DNA of 64,000 nt from assembly GCA_903916755.1 (NCBI GenBank), contig CAIWXW010000201.1, positions 1 to 64,000 of the forward strand. The letters are read 5' to 3'. A program made the translations under genes and the position numbers. Positions 26,397 through 35,082 of the stretch are shown here, in pieces (within the stretch, counting starts at the first letter, position 1; every line of letters starts with the position of its first letter). The DNA comes from an uncultured Opitutaceae bacterium (lineage in GTDB: Bacteria > Verrucomicrobiota > Verrucomicrobiia > Opitutales > Opitutaceae). The notes beneath the pieces are model-generated. The model had not been told where the DNA came from. It worked only from the letters and a program-made list of their open reading frames with translations, and did no database searches.

Positions 26397-27371
26397 CTAT
26401 ACGAAATTTTCCGTCAGGAGCAAGATCGTGGTCGCGTCCGCCGCAAAGGTGAAGGTTCCCCCATAGGGCAACAGGAGATTGTCCCCGGGGTCGACGGCAA
26501 AAGGACGCTTCTCGCCGCCGCCCTCCGCCTGGAGCGAGAGCTGGCCGCGGACCACGCTGAGGAGCCTGGGCTGCTCGCCGGCGGCGACGTGGAGGCGCTC
26601 GCCGGCGCCGAGCAGGACGCGGCGGATCCGGAATTCCGCGCAGTCGGCGATCACGCCCGAGGTCGGCGAACCCCGCACCAGCTCGGCCTCGTAGTCGTCC
26701 CAGCGGATGCTGCGCAGCGACTCGGCGATATGCAGCTGGCGGGGACGGCCGTCCAGCCCTACCCGGCCCCAGTCATGGACCCGGTAGGTGGTGTCGGAAT
26801 TCTGCTGGATCTCGAGGATGAGATTGCCGGCGTCAATCGCATGGACCTCTCCGCTCCGGACCAGGATCGAGTCGCCGGCGGCCACCGGAAAATGATGCAC
26901 GCAAGCCTCGACCGTGCCATCGGCCAGGGCGCGCTCGAATTCCGGCCGCGTGACCCCGCGGCGCAGGCCGACGATCAGCTCCGCGTCCTGGGCGGTGTGG
27001 GCGATGTACCAGTTCTCGGTCTTCGGCTCGCCGTGGAGTTCAGTCGCGACGGCCGCCGGGGGATGCACCTGCAGGCTGAGGCGCTCGTGGCAGTCGAGCC
27101 ACTTCACCAGCAGGGGAAACGGCCTTCGCGCCGGCCAGCGCGGGCCCATGACGGCGGCGGCCTGCTCGGCCAGCAGACGGCGGAGGGTCCAGCCCTGCCA
27201 CGGGCCCCCGCGGACCAGCGACTGGGCCTCCGGCCGGTCGACGATCTCCCAGCTCTCGCCGATCGGACGGCCGGCCGGCAGCGGCCGGCCGAAGACCGCG
27301 TCGAGGGCGCGGCCGCCCCACACCCGTTCCTGATAGAGGGGGGTGAAGCGGAGGGGTTCGCGCAGATGCAT
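26397..27371 (-). CDS. manA: Mannose-6-phosphate isomerase, class I
   Basis: The protein has 324 residues from the ATG at 27371; TTG at 27383 is a less likely start. The zinc ligands are seen in LSLQVHPPA (Gln, His), KTENWY (Glu) and GEVHAIDAG (His). The N-terminal YQERVWGGRALD and PIGESWEIVDR are typical of the bacterial short type I isomerase. It interconverts mannose- and fructose-6-phosphate for sugar use or envelope precursors. It is the first gene of the manA-grpE-dnaJ-rfaE2-purN operon and is divergent from ftsK. Confidence 0.93.
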   Translation of the reverse strand: MHLREPLRFTPLYQERVWGGRALDAVFGRPLPAGRPIGESWEIVDRPEAQSLVRGGPWQGWTLRRLLAEQAAAVMGPRWPARRPFPLLVKWLDCHERLSLQVHPPAAVATELHGEPKTENWYIAHTAQDAELIVGLRRGVTRPEFERALADGTVEACVHHFPVAAGDSILVRSGEVHAIDAGNLILEIQQNSDTTYRVHDWGRVGLDGRPRQLHIAESLRSIRWDDYEAELVRGSPTSGVIADCAEFRIRRVLLGAGERLHVAAGEQPRLLSVVRGQLSLQAEGGGEKRPFAVDPGDNLLLPYGGTFTFAADATTILLLTENFV

Positions 27372-27469
27372 GGCTAAATTCAAAGATACTCCGGCAGCGT
27401 CAGGATTTACATTTGACCGGTCCGGATGTTAGCGTGAGACACACGTTCTCGTTCGGTCTGCTACCACAA

Positions 27470-29920
27470 ATGCCCAAGTCGGAGACTTCAAACCCAAACG
27501 GCGGCCGGTCTTTCCCGCCCGCCCGGTCCACCCCGAACTGGGTCGCGGCCTCCGCCTGCGTCCTTTCCGGACTCTTCCTGCTGGTCGCCTTCATCGATTA
27601 CAGCCCGGGGCAGAGCCGGTTCTTCAACACCAATCCGACCGAGCACAATATCGCGGGCAGCTTTGGGGCGACGCTCGCCCAGAAGGCCTTCCTGAGCATC
27701 GGCCTGGCGACGTGGCTGATCCCGATCTTCCTCTTCTGGCTCTTCTACCTCGCCCTCCGCAACCCGCGGCGGCTGACCCCGCTGCGCTTCGCCGCCATGG
27801 TGGGGGCGATCCTCGCCGGCGCCGGGTTGCTCGCGATGGTGGACTTCCTGCCCAAGTACGATGACACGAACTACTTTCCGCACGGTCTGGGCGGCGTGCT
27901 GGGCGGCGTCATCTATGCGCATGCCCTGCGCGACATGGTCGGCGACTTTGGCACCGTCCTGCTGCTGGGCGCCGTCTATATCCTCAGCCTCGTCTTCATC
28001 TTCACCCAGGACATCGGGGCCGAGGTCGACAAGCTGCTCGCGCAGTTCTCGGCCTGGCGCGCCGAGCGGGCGGCCAACCGCGCGCTGCTGGCCGGCCAGC
28101 GCGACCGCGCCAGCATGGCCAAGCGCAAGGCGGAGCCCGCCCCGGCCGTCCGCGCCCCCCTGGAACTGAAGGCGCTGGATCCGGAGAAAGCCAACGTCCT
28201 CGTGGCCAAGTTCGACCCGAAGGCCGCGGCCGCCAAGGCCGCCACCGACGCCAAGGCGGCATTTGAGGCCGCCAAGGCCCGTGAGACCAAGCTCGACCCG
28301 AAGGCGGGGGCCGACAAGCCGCTTGCCGGCAAGTTCGCGCTGAACATCGTCAAGCCGGAGGAGACAAAGAAGGCCAAGGCGGCGGTGCCGGTCAGCGTTG
28401 ATGACAACTACCAGTTTCCCGCGATTTCCCTGCTGAAGGAGCAGGTGCGCCAATCCGTCCAGAGCAGCGAGGAGGAGCACCGGCGCAATGCCGAGAATCT
28501 CCTGCGGATCCTGGGCGAGTTCGGCGTCGAGGTCACCCTCGGCGAGATCCACGTCGGGCCGGTCATCACCCGCTACGAAGTCGTGCCCGCCCCCGGTGTC
28601 CGCGTCGAAAAGATCTCCGGCCTGGACAAGAACATCGCGCTCGGCATGCGCGCCCAGTCCGTCCGCATCCTGGCGCCGATTCCGGGCAAGGCCGCGGTCG
28701 GTGTCGAGGTGCCGAATGAGAAGCCGACCCCGGTGGGCCTCCGCGAGATCATCGAGAGCGAGGACTGGAGCTCGTCCAAGGCCGAGCTGCCGATCGCGCT
28801 CGGCAAGGACGTGTCGGGCAAGCCCCTGATCTCCGACCTGACCAAGATGCCCCACCTTCTGATCGCCGGCGCCACCGGCTCCGGCAAGTCGGTCTGCATC
28901 AACGCCATCGTCGCCTCGATTCTCTACTCGAAGAGCCCCCATGACGTGCGGCTGATCATGGTCGACCCGAAGGTGGTCGAGCTGAAGATATTCAACGCGC
29001 TGCCGCACATGCTGATTCCGGTGCTGACCGAGCCCAAGAAGGTGCCCGCCGCCCTCAAGTGGCTGCTGCGGGAGATGGAGCAGCGCTACCAGATCTTCGG
29101 CAAGGTGAATGTCCGCAACATCATCGGCTTCAACCACCGGAAGAAGGGGCCCAAGGACGAGCCGGTGCCGGATGCGCAGGGCGCCCTGCCCGGCGTCGAT
29201 CCCCTCGCCCTGGACGACGGCATCGAGATCCCCGACCACATGCCGTACATCGTGGCGATCGTCGATGAGCTCGCCGACCTCATGATGGTGGCGCCGGCGG
29301 AGATCGAGACCAACGTCGCCCGCCTGGCCCAGCTGGCCCGGGCCGCCGGCATCCACCTCATCATCGCGACGCAGCGCCCCTCCGTGAATGTCGTCACCGG
29401 CATCATCAAGGCCAACCTGCCCTCGCGCATCGCCTTCCAGGTGGCCTCGCAGATCGACTCGCGCACCATCATCGACGTGAAGGGGGCGGAAACCCTGATC
29501 GGGCGGGGCGACATGCTCTTCACCCCGCCGGGCAGCTCCGCCATCCTCCGGGCCCAGGGCGCGTTCGTGGCCGACGACGAGATGCAGGCCATTGTCGACT
29601 ACCTCAAGGAGAACAACGACCCGCCGGTCTACGCCCAGGCCGTGCAGCAGCAGATCGAGCGCACCGCCCGCGAGGACAACGAGGACGGCGACGACGGGGA
29701 CGAGGACGACGAGATGGGCGACGACGGCGAACTCTACCAGCAGGCCATCGAGGTCCTGAAGTCCACCAAGCGCGCCAGCACCTCCATGCTGCAGCGCCGG
29801 CTCCGCATCGGCTACAACCGCGCGGCCCGGATCGTCGAGATCATGGAGGAAAAGGGCATCGTCGGGCCCGAAAACGGGTCCAGCCCCCGGGAAATCCTGG
29901 TCGACCTCGATTCGCTCTGA
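27470..29920 (+). CDS. ftsK: DNA translocase FtsK
   Basis: The protein has 816 residues from the ATG at 27470. The N-terminal 1-180 carries about four membrane helices; a charged alanine/lysine-rich linker covers 185-310; the RecA-like motor has Walker A GATGSGKS near 467 and the YIVAIVDELADLMM Walker B near 593, plus ATQRPSVNVVTGIIKANLPS; and the C-terminal gamma winged helix starts near 757. FtsK couples chromosome dimer resolution to division at the septum. An acidic EDNEDGDDGDEDDE stretch precedes the gamma domain. The linker is short compared with enterobacterial FtsK. Confidence 0.96.
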   Translation: MPKSETSNPNGGRSFPPARSTPNWVAASACVLSGLFLLVAFIDYSPGQSRFFNTNPTEHNIAGSFGATLAQKAFLSIGLATWLIPIFLFWLFYLALRNPRRLTPLRFAAMVGAILAGAGLLAMVDFLPKYDDTNYFPHGLGGVLGGVIYAHALRDMVGDFGTVLLLGAVYILSLVFIFTQDIGAEVDKLLAQFSAWRAERAANRALLAGQRDRASMAKRKAEPAPAVRAPLELKALDPEKANVLVAKFDPKAAAAKAATDAKAAFEAAKARETKLDPKAGADKPLAGKFALNIVKPEETKKAKAAVPVSVDDNYQFPAISLLKEQVRQSVQSSEEEHRRNAENLLRILGEFGVEVTLGEIHVGPVITRYEVVPAPGVRVEKISGLDKNIALGMRAQSVRILAPIPGKAAVGVEVPNEKPTPVGLREIIESEDWSSSKAELPIALGKDVSGKPLISDLTKMPHLLIAGATGSGKSVCINAIVASILYSKSPHDVRLIMVDPKVVELKIFNALPHMLIPVLTEPKKVPAALKWLLREMEQRYQIFGKVNVRNIIGFNHRKKGPKDEPVPDAQGALPGVDPLALDDGIEIPDHMPYIVAIVDELADLMMVAPAEIETNVARLAQLARAAGIHLIIATQRPSVNVVTGIIKANLPSRIAFQVASQIDSRTIIDVKGAETLIGRGDMLFTPPGSSAILRAQGAFVADDEMQAIVDYLKENNDPPVYAQAVQQQIERTAREDNEDGDDGDEDDEMGDDGELYQQAIEVLKSTKRASTSMLQRRLRIGYNRAARIVEIMEEKGIVGPENGSSPREILVDLDSL

Positions 29921-29973
29921 TCCCGCGCCACTTCCTGCTTTCCCTTCTTCGTAAAAGCTTCTAAGAGACTTCT

Positions 29974-30741
29974 ATGCAGACCATCGGTGAACGGCTGGAA
30001 GACGCGCGCAAACGAAAGGGCATCTCCATCCGGGAAGCGGCCGAGGCGACCAAGATCCGCGGCGACTATCTGCAGAAGTTCGAGAGCAACCAGTTCGACA
30101 TCGACCTGTCGGCGATTTATCTCCGCGGCTTCCTCCGCAATTACGCCTTCTTCCTGAAGCTGCCGACGCAGCGGATCCTCGACGACTACGAGGCGCTCGG
30201 GCGCGGCGACTCCCGGCCGCACGCGCCAAGCCGCGAAGTCTACGGCCGGATGGATCTCTCCATCGCCTCGGCGGAAGATCGCGCCGACCAGGCCGCGGCT
30301 GGCGAGGCCGCCACCCGGCCCAATCCCCCTCTTTCCCGCGGCCACAACAATCTGCCGAAGGCGCCGGCCGTCGATCCGGCCCTCGTCTTCAAGGGCGGGA
30401 TCGCCCTCGCGGCGGTGCTGGCGCTGGTCGTGATCGTCTGGATCGCGAAGTCGCTGCTGGGCGGGTCGGGCGCGGCCGCCACCGAGCCGCGCGGCGTCGC
30501 CGCGTCGGCCGAGCCGACGGTCACGCTGGTCGCCCTCGACACCGTGCGCGTGAGCGTGACTTTGATCAGCGGCAACCGCGTCCTCCTGCCGGAAACCACC
30601 CTCGAGCGGGATCAGAAGCTCGTCGTCACCCGGCCCGGCCCCGTGCTGATCCAGGCGGATGTCGGCTCTAACCTGCAGTTCGACGTCAATGCCCACCGCT
30701 ACGCCATGCCGCCCGGCTCCAACCGGGTGAAGCTGGAGTAA
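29974..30741 (+). CDS. RodZ-like helix-turn-helix membrane protein (DUF4115)
   Basis: The protein has 255 residues. An N-terminal Xre-type HTH_25 domain (TIGERLEDARKRKGISIREA, then YLQKFESNQF) is followed by a linker, one TM helix near 135-160 (ALAAVLALVVIVWIA) and a beta-rich DUF4115 C-terminal domain. This is the RodZ layout; RodZ links MreB to the elongation machinery in other bacteria. Being downstream of ftsK fits a cell-shape or division role. Its 3' end is 3 bases from the convergent hypothetical gene. Confidence 0.8.
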   Translation: MQTIGERLEDARKRKGISIREAAEATKIRGDYLQKFESNQFDIDLSAIYLRGFLRNYAFFLKLPTQRILDDYEALGRGDSRPHAPSREVYGRMDLSIASAEDRADQAAAGEAATRPNPPLSRGHNNLPKAPAVDPALVFKGGIALAAVLALVVIVWIAKSLLGGSGAAATEPRGVAASAEPTVTLVALDTVRVSVTLISGNRVLLPETTLERDQKLVVTRPGPVLIQADVGSNLQFDVNAHRYAMPPGSNRVKLE

Positions 30742-30744
30742 GGC

Positions 30745-31290
30745 TCAGCGCAGCGCAACCGGGGCGCCGAGGACCTCGCGCAGGATGACCGCCCGCCGGA
30801 AACTGGCGGGATCGCGCAGTTCCGCCAGCCAGGGCGAGACGGCGCCCGCCGCCGGCTCCGGCATCACCACCCAGGATTTGACGTTGGCCGCGGCCTGGTC
30901 GAGCGCCCGCACCTGGGCGGAAAGCCGCTCCGACCGGGCAACGGCCGCCTGGGCCTGCTCCTCGCTGAATGCCGGACGCGCCGGCGGCATCCGGGGCGGA
31001 TCCTCCTGGCGCCGCGCCAGGGTTTCCGCGCGGCGCGTCGGCCCCCCGAAGGGATCGACGGGCATGATCTCGCCGCGGCGCTCCGCAATCTTGCGCCGCA
31101 CCTCGTCCTGCACGCGCTGGGTCCGCGCGGCCTCGTCGCCCGGCGCCGCCGGCTCGCCCGGGCGCTTCGCGCGCATCTTCTTCCAGCTGGCGATCAGCCA
31201 CGCCGCCAGCGCGATCAGCATCGGCACGAGGCTGTGCATGTTGCCGAACAGCCGCTCAATCGGCTCCTCGCTGCGGAAGGAGGGGTCCAT
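30745..31290 (-). CDS. Conserved membrane-anchored hypothetical protein
   Basis: This 181-residue protein has one hydrophobic segment (LVPMLIALAAWLIASW) near the N-terminus, then a charged helical region (KRPGEPAAPGDEAARTQRV), and a C-terminal motif LRDPASFRRAVILREVLGAP. The C-terminal LRQAIVLREILGPP-like motif appears familiar from Verrucomicrobiota and Planctomycetota proteins of unknown function. It is next to floA/nfeD on the same strand, so it may be the last gene of that unit. Confidence 0.6.
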   Translation of the reverse strand: MDPSFRSEEPIERLFGNMHSLVPMLIALAAWLIASWKKMRAKRPGEPAAPGDEAARTQRVQDEVRRKIAERRGEIMPVDPFGGPTRRAETLARRQEDPPRMPPARPAFSEEQAQAAVARSERLSAQVRALDQAAANVKSWVVMPEPAAGAVSPWLAELRDPASFRRAVILREVLGAPVALR

Positions 31291-31305
31291 GGACGGGAAC
31301 CGCGC

Positions 31306-32313
31306 CTACTTCTTCTGTTCCGGCTGGGCGATGCTGCCGCGCATGGCGGTGTCGGCCTGGATGTTCTCCATCTTGTAATAGTCCATCACGCCGAGGCGGC
31401 CGGAGCGGAACGCCTCCGCCATGGCGAGCGGCACCTGCGCCTGGGACTCGACCACCTTGGCCTGCATCTCCTGGACCCGGGCGCGCATTTCCTGCTCGAG
31501 GGCGACCGCGGCCGCGCGGCGGATTTCCGCCTGGGCCTGCGCCATGTTCTTGTTGGCCTCGGCCTGGGCGACCTGGAGGCGGGCGCCGATGTTCTCACCG
31601 ACGTCGACGTCCGCGATGTCGATCGAGAGGATCTCGAAGGCCGAGCCCACGTCGAGGCCGCGGGCCAGCACCGTCTTGGAAATGCTGTCCGGCGCCTCGA
31701 GCACGTGCTTGTAGCTGTCGGCCATGCCGATCGTCGTCACGATGCCCTCGCCCACCCGCGCGATGATCGTCTCCTCCTTGGCGCCGCCGACGAACCGGTC
31801 GAGGTGGGTGCGGACCGTGACGCGGGCCTTCACCTTCACCTGGATGCCGTCCTTGGCGACGCCGTCGATCGTCGTGCGGCCGCTCTCGGGATTGGGGCAG
31901 TCGATCACCTTCGGATCGACGGAGGTGCGGACCGCCTCGACCACCGACTTGCCCGACCCCTTGGTCGCCAGGTCGATGGCGCAGGCCCGGTCCCAGTCGA
32001 GGGTGATGCCCGCCTTCTGCGCGGCGATCAGCGCCTGCACGGTCGGGACCACGTTGCCGCCGGCAAGGTAGTGGGCGGCGATCTTGTCGGTGTTGAGGGG
32101 GATGCCCGCCTTGACCGCGGTGATCCGGGCGGTGACGACGAGGTTGTAGGGCACGCCGCCGAGGCGCATGCCGATTAGGTTCATCACGCTGACCGGGGCG
32201 CCGTTCATGCGGGCCTTCAGCCAGGTGCCCAGGTAGGACAGAAAGATCCCCACGAGGACCAGGAGGACGATGCCAATGACGATCAGGACGACGAGCGGGA
32301 GGTTTTCAGTCAT
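31306..32313 (-). CDS. floA: Flotillin-like protein FloA (UPF0365)
   Basis: This 335-residue protein begins with one membrane hairpin ([20 protein letters not shown]) and carries a SPFH/PHB-like region and a long helical C-terminus ([19 protein letters not shown]...[20 protein letters not shown]). [11 protein letters not shown]-type N-terminal and [17 protein letters not shown] fit FloA (YqfA), a scaffold of functional membrane microdomains. It is downstream of two NfeD genes on the same strand, the usual FloA/NfeD pairing. Confidence 0.93.
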   Translation of the reverse strand: MTENLPLVVLIVIGIVLLVLVGIFLSYLGTWLKARMNGAPVSVMNLIGMRLGGVPYNLVVTARITAVKAGIPLNTDKIAAHYLAGGNVVPTVQALIAAQKAGITLDWDRACAIDLATKGSGKSVVEAVRTSVDPKVIDCPNPESGRTTIDGVAKDGIQVKVKARVTVRTHLDRFVGGAKEETIIARVGEGIVTTIGMADSYKHVLEAPDSISKTVLARGLDVGSAFEILSIDIADVDVGENIGARLQVAQAEANKNMAQAQAEIRRAAAVALEQEMRARVQEMQAKVVESQAQVPLAMAEAFRSGRLGVMDYYKMENIQADTAMRGSIAQPEQKK

Positions 32314-32331
32314 GAGAGAAGGAAGCGGGAG

Positions 32332-32796
32332 CTAGAGTTGGGAGACGATGAGGCGGAAATTGTCGATGCCGGTGACGCGCAGGACGGCGCCGAGGGGCGC
32401 GTGGCCGGTCTGGCAGAAGGCCTCGTAGCGCTGGCCCGCGACCAGGACGTAGCCGCTGGGCGCCAGGGTGGTCAGCGCGGTGGCGTCCTGGCCCACCACG
32501 GCCTCGCGCGCGGCCAGGGGCGGCTGCGCGGCGCCGGAGGTGGCATGCACGATCAGCCCGCGGCCGAAGCGTGTCTTGGGCAGGATCGTGAGCTCGAAAT
32601 AGATCGTGAAGGCCAGGAGCGCCGCCGCGACCAGCCCGGCCGTCCCCGCGCCGAAGAGCCCGAAGCGGTCGTAGGCCACGGCACAGCCCGCCAGCATCAC
32701 CGCCGCGCCGACCGCGGCCAGGAGGAAACTGGCCGCGAAGATGTCCATCGCCAGCAGGACGATGCCAACCGCGAAAAGCAGGAGGACGACACTCAT
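32332..32796 (-). CDS. NfeD family short protein
   Basis: This 154-residue protein has four predicted helices (MSVVLLLFAVGIVLLAMDIF, then further ones) and an OB-fold-like C-terminus (ATSGAAQPPLAAREAVVGQDATALT...). The ATG at 32796 overlaps the stop of the long NfeD gene by 4 bases (ATGA), so the two are translationally coupled. It is probably the small NfeD partner of FloA. Confidence 0.8.
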   Translation of the reverse strand: MSVVLLLFAVGIVLLAMDIFAASFLLAAVGAAVMLAGCAVAYDRFGLFGAGTAGLVAAALLAFTIYFELTILPKTRFGRGLIVHATSGAAQPPLAAREAVVGQDATALTTLAPSGYVLVAGQRYEAFCQTGHAPLGAVLRVTGIDNFRLIVSQL

Positions 32797-34205
32797 GATT
32801 TCAGCGGTTCGACGACCAAGCCGAAGTCCGAACAGCCCCGCACCACGACCGGGGTGCCGGCCGCGATCGAACCGACCTCCACCTTGGCCTCGTAGCGCCG
32901 GCCCTCGATCTCGACCTGGCCGCCGGGACGCAGCGCCGTCATCGCGCGCGCCTCGCGGCCGATGAAGCTTTCGAGGCCCTGGCCCGAGGCCGTGCCGGCG
33001 GTCTGGGCGGAACCCCGGACATGGGCGCCGACAATCAGGCGGTCCCAGACCCAGCCCTGCGGCAGAAAGCGGATAAGGACAAGGCCCAGCAGGGCGGCCA
33101 GCGCGGCCCCCAAGCCGAGATTTATCATGGGGCCGGCGAAGGCGTGGGCCGACCAAGCCACCTGCACGGGTTCGTTCGGCCAGAGGTCCGCCATCGACCA
33201 GAGGAGCGATCCGCCGATCAGCAGGACGCCGATCACGCCGAGAAAGCCCGCGCTGTGGAAGAAGACGAGTTCGAGGAGAAGCAGGACGGCACCCAGGGCA
33301 AAGATCAGGACCGGCTCGTGCCCGGAGAGGCCCGCCACGTGGCTGCTGAGAAAGACCGTGCCCAGGAGCAGGACGCCGGCGACGCCGAAGATATTGAAGC
33401 CAGGGGTCTTGAATTCGATGAAGAGGGCCAGCAGGCCCAGGCCCAAGAGCACCGGGGAAAACTTGTTGAGGACGACGGAGAGCCGCTCCGACCACGTGAT
33501 GTCCAGCCGCTCGATCGTGTAGTTTCCGGCGCCGAATTTCTTCGTCAGCAAGGCGTCAAGGTCCGGCGCGATGCCGGAACCGAGCAGCGGAACGGCCGGC
33601 TTTCCGTAGGGCTTCATCGCTTCGCTCGCCGTGAGCGACAGGAGCTCGCCCTTGGGCTTGATGACCTGGTCGTCGATCTTGAGCTCCGTGTCGGCGTCGA
33701 TCATGGCCGAGACCACCTGGCCCCGGTAGCCCTTCCCCTCCGAGATCGAGCGCATCCGCGCCTTCAGGTAGCTCACGAGCTTCTGCTTCATCGTGGCGTC
33801 GACGTCCTGGCCGGTCGAGGTCACGGGTGCCGCCGCCCCGATGATGCCGTCGGGGGAGAACCAGATTTCGCTCGTGGTCGCGGAAATGAAGGAGCCGGCC
33901 GACATGGCCTCATTGTCCACATAGGCGATCGTCAGTCCCGGAAAGCGGGCGAGCGCCTCCATCATTTCCAGGGTGACGTCGATGGCGCCACCCGGCGTCT
34001 TGAGGTCGAGGACCACCGCGTCGGCGTGCTGCGCGATCGCATCCTTGAGGCCACGGCGCAGGATGTAGAGCTGCGGCTCGGCGATCTCCTCGCGGAGCGG
34101 GATGACCACCACGCGCTTGGGCGGAGTGACCTCCACGGCCCGGGCAGAAAAACCGCCGACCGACGCTGCCAAGGCACCCGCCAGGATCTGGAGCCAACGC
34201 CGCAT
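32793..34205 (-). CDS. NfeD family membrane serine protease (ClpP-like domain)
   Basis: The protein has 470 residues. A signal peptide (about 1-24) precedes a ClpP/SppA-like protease domain (30-235) with VVLDLKTPGGAIDVT, the catalytic serine in NEAMSAGSFIS and GIIGAAAPV. It is followed by about five TM helices (250-400) and a C-terminal OB fold (VGREARAMTALRPGGQVEIEG region). Related proteases (such as PH1510 of Pyrococcus) cleave stomatin-like partners. Here the partner gene is FloA, two genes downstream. The start is at 34205 with a typical signal sequence. Confidence 0.9.
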   Translation of the reverse strand: MRRWLQILAGALAASVGGFSARAVEVTPPKRVVVIPLREEIAEPQLYILRRGLKDAIAQHADAVVLDLKTPGGAIDVTLEMMEALARFPGLTIAYVDNEAMSAGSFISATTSEIWFSPDGIIGAAAPVTSTGQDVDATMKQKLVSYLKARMRSISEGKGYRGQVVSAMIDADTELKIDDQVIKPKGELLSLTASEAMKPYGKPAVPLLGSGIAPDLDALLTKKFGAGNYTIERLDITWSERLSVVLNKFSPVLLGLGLLALFIEFKTPGFNIFGVAGVLLLGTVFLSSHVAGLSGHEPVLIFALGAVLLLLELVFFHSAGFLGVIGVLLIGGSLLWSMADLWPNEPVQVAWSAHAFAGPMINLGLGAALAALLGLVLIRFLPQGWVWDRLIVGAHVRGSAQTAGTASGQGLESFIGREARAMTALRPGGQVEIEGRRYEAKVEVGSIAAGTPVVVRGCSDFGLVVEPLKS

Positions 34206-34335
34206 GATGGACTCTTATTACTACGGCCGACCGGGGGGTTACGCAAGCGCGGTATCCCCACCTAAGCCGCTGCCAGGACGATGCATGGGGCAATTTCGCG
34301 TTTGGCGGGAGGGCGTATCGGGCTAGCGTGCCGGA

Positions 34336-34620
34336 GTGCCCACCTCCTGCCGTCTCTCGGTCAAAACGATCCCGGGTGCCTCGCGCAATGCGATCGAGGG
34401 CTGGATCGGCGAAGAACTCAAAGTGAAGGTGACCGCCCCCGCCGTGGACGGACGGGCCAATGCGGCGCTCTGTGAGTTCCTCGCCGATCAATTGGGAGTT
34501 CCGCGCCGGACGCTGATCCTCCTGCGGGGAGAGAAATCACGGCACAAGGTGATCGGGATCGAGCACGTCACCCCGGAAGATCTTCGGTGTAAGATCGAGG
34601 ACCTCATCGCCCATCGCTAA
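34336..34620 (+). CDS. DUF167/YggU family protein (UPF0235)
   Basis: This 94-residue protein starts at GTG. VKTIPGASRNAIEGW and VTAPAVDGRANAALCEFLADQLGV and ILLRGEKSRHKVIGI are the conserved blocks of the YggU/DUF167 fold. The family's function is unknown. The region between it and the divergent NfeD gene is short (about 130 bases) and should hold both promoters. Confidence 0.9.
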   Translation: MPTSCRLSVKTIPGASRNAIEGWIGEELKVKVTAPAVDGRANAALCEFLADQLGVPRRTLILLRGEKSRHKVIGIEHVTPEDLRCKIEDLIAHR

Positions 34621-34636
34621 TCCGGGTTCCGTCGGG

Positions 34637-34930
34637 TTAACCCAGGGAAGGCGGTAATTCCCGGATGAAGGCCCAGGAGATCTCCGCGAGTTCGCCCGTA
34701 TCATACCGGATCCTAAACCCTATCCTGGAGTCGTCCACGGCCACCTCGATCGGAATGGCTCGATCCGAAATTTCAGCGGCCTGCCTGATCGTCCTATGGG
34801 GTTCCAGGAAGGAAAGGCTGTCTTCAAATTCCACGCTGAACGCATCCTCCCACGAAAGATAACTCGCGTGCGTGATTTCGACCATGCGGGCGGTCCCGAA
34901 CGGCTTCTTCAGCTGAACTCCCGTTTTCAT
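34637..34930 (-). CDS. Small conserved-type hypothetical protein, second gene of a coupled pair
   Basis: The protein has 97 residues from the ATG at 34930, chosen because this ATG overlaps the TGA of the 46-residue ORF (ATGA). A longer start at 34990 adds a lysine/arginine-rich 20-residue extension. The core reads VEITHASYLSWEDAFSVEF and IGFRIRYDTGELAEISWAF. It may be related to DUF2442-type small proteins, which often follow DUF4160 genes, but I cannot confirm the family. It is 16 bases from the convergent YggU-family stop. Confidence 0.6.
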   Translation of the reverse strand: MKTGVQLKKPFGTARMVEITHASYLSWEDAFSVEFEDSLSFLEPHRTIRQAAEISDRAIPIEVAVDDSRIGFRIRYDTGELAEISWAFIRELPPSLG

Positions 34931-35067
34931 CGTTTTCTTTCCCGTTTTATCTCCCGAACGACTGCGACGAGTTTTCGGCTTGGAATCCATCCTTCGAGGC
35001 TGCGAAACGTCACGAGATTGATGCGGCCGAGCTTTTTGCCCCCGGCGCTTCGTACGTGAACGTGCAT
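34927..35067 (-). CDS. 46-residue ORF, DUF4160-like fragment
   Basis: The frame reads MHVHVRSAGGKKLGRINLVT and continues to EIKRERKR. HVHV near the start followed by GG and a basic helical end resembles DUF4160, although it is shorter than the usual about 80 residues. TAGGAG, which includes the argD stop codon, serves as a well-placed Shine-Dalgarno site about 12 bases upstream. Its TGA overlaps the next start (ATGA). Both signs suggest it is translated. It was probably acquired or inherited as a unit with its partner gene. Confidence 0.5.
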   Translation of the reverse strand: MHVHVRSAGGKKLGRINLVTFRSLEGWIPSRKLVAVVREIKRERKR

Positions 35068-35082
35068 GGCGGAGTCAATCTC

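Noticed and set aside
27488-29356. A 622-codon minus-strand frame antisense to ftsK
   Set aside because: Same reasoning: low-complexity shadow of a conserved gene.
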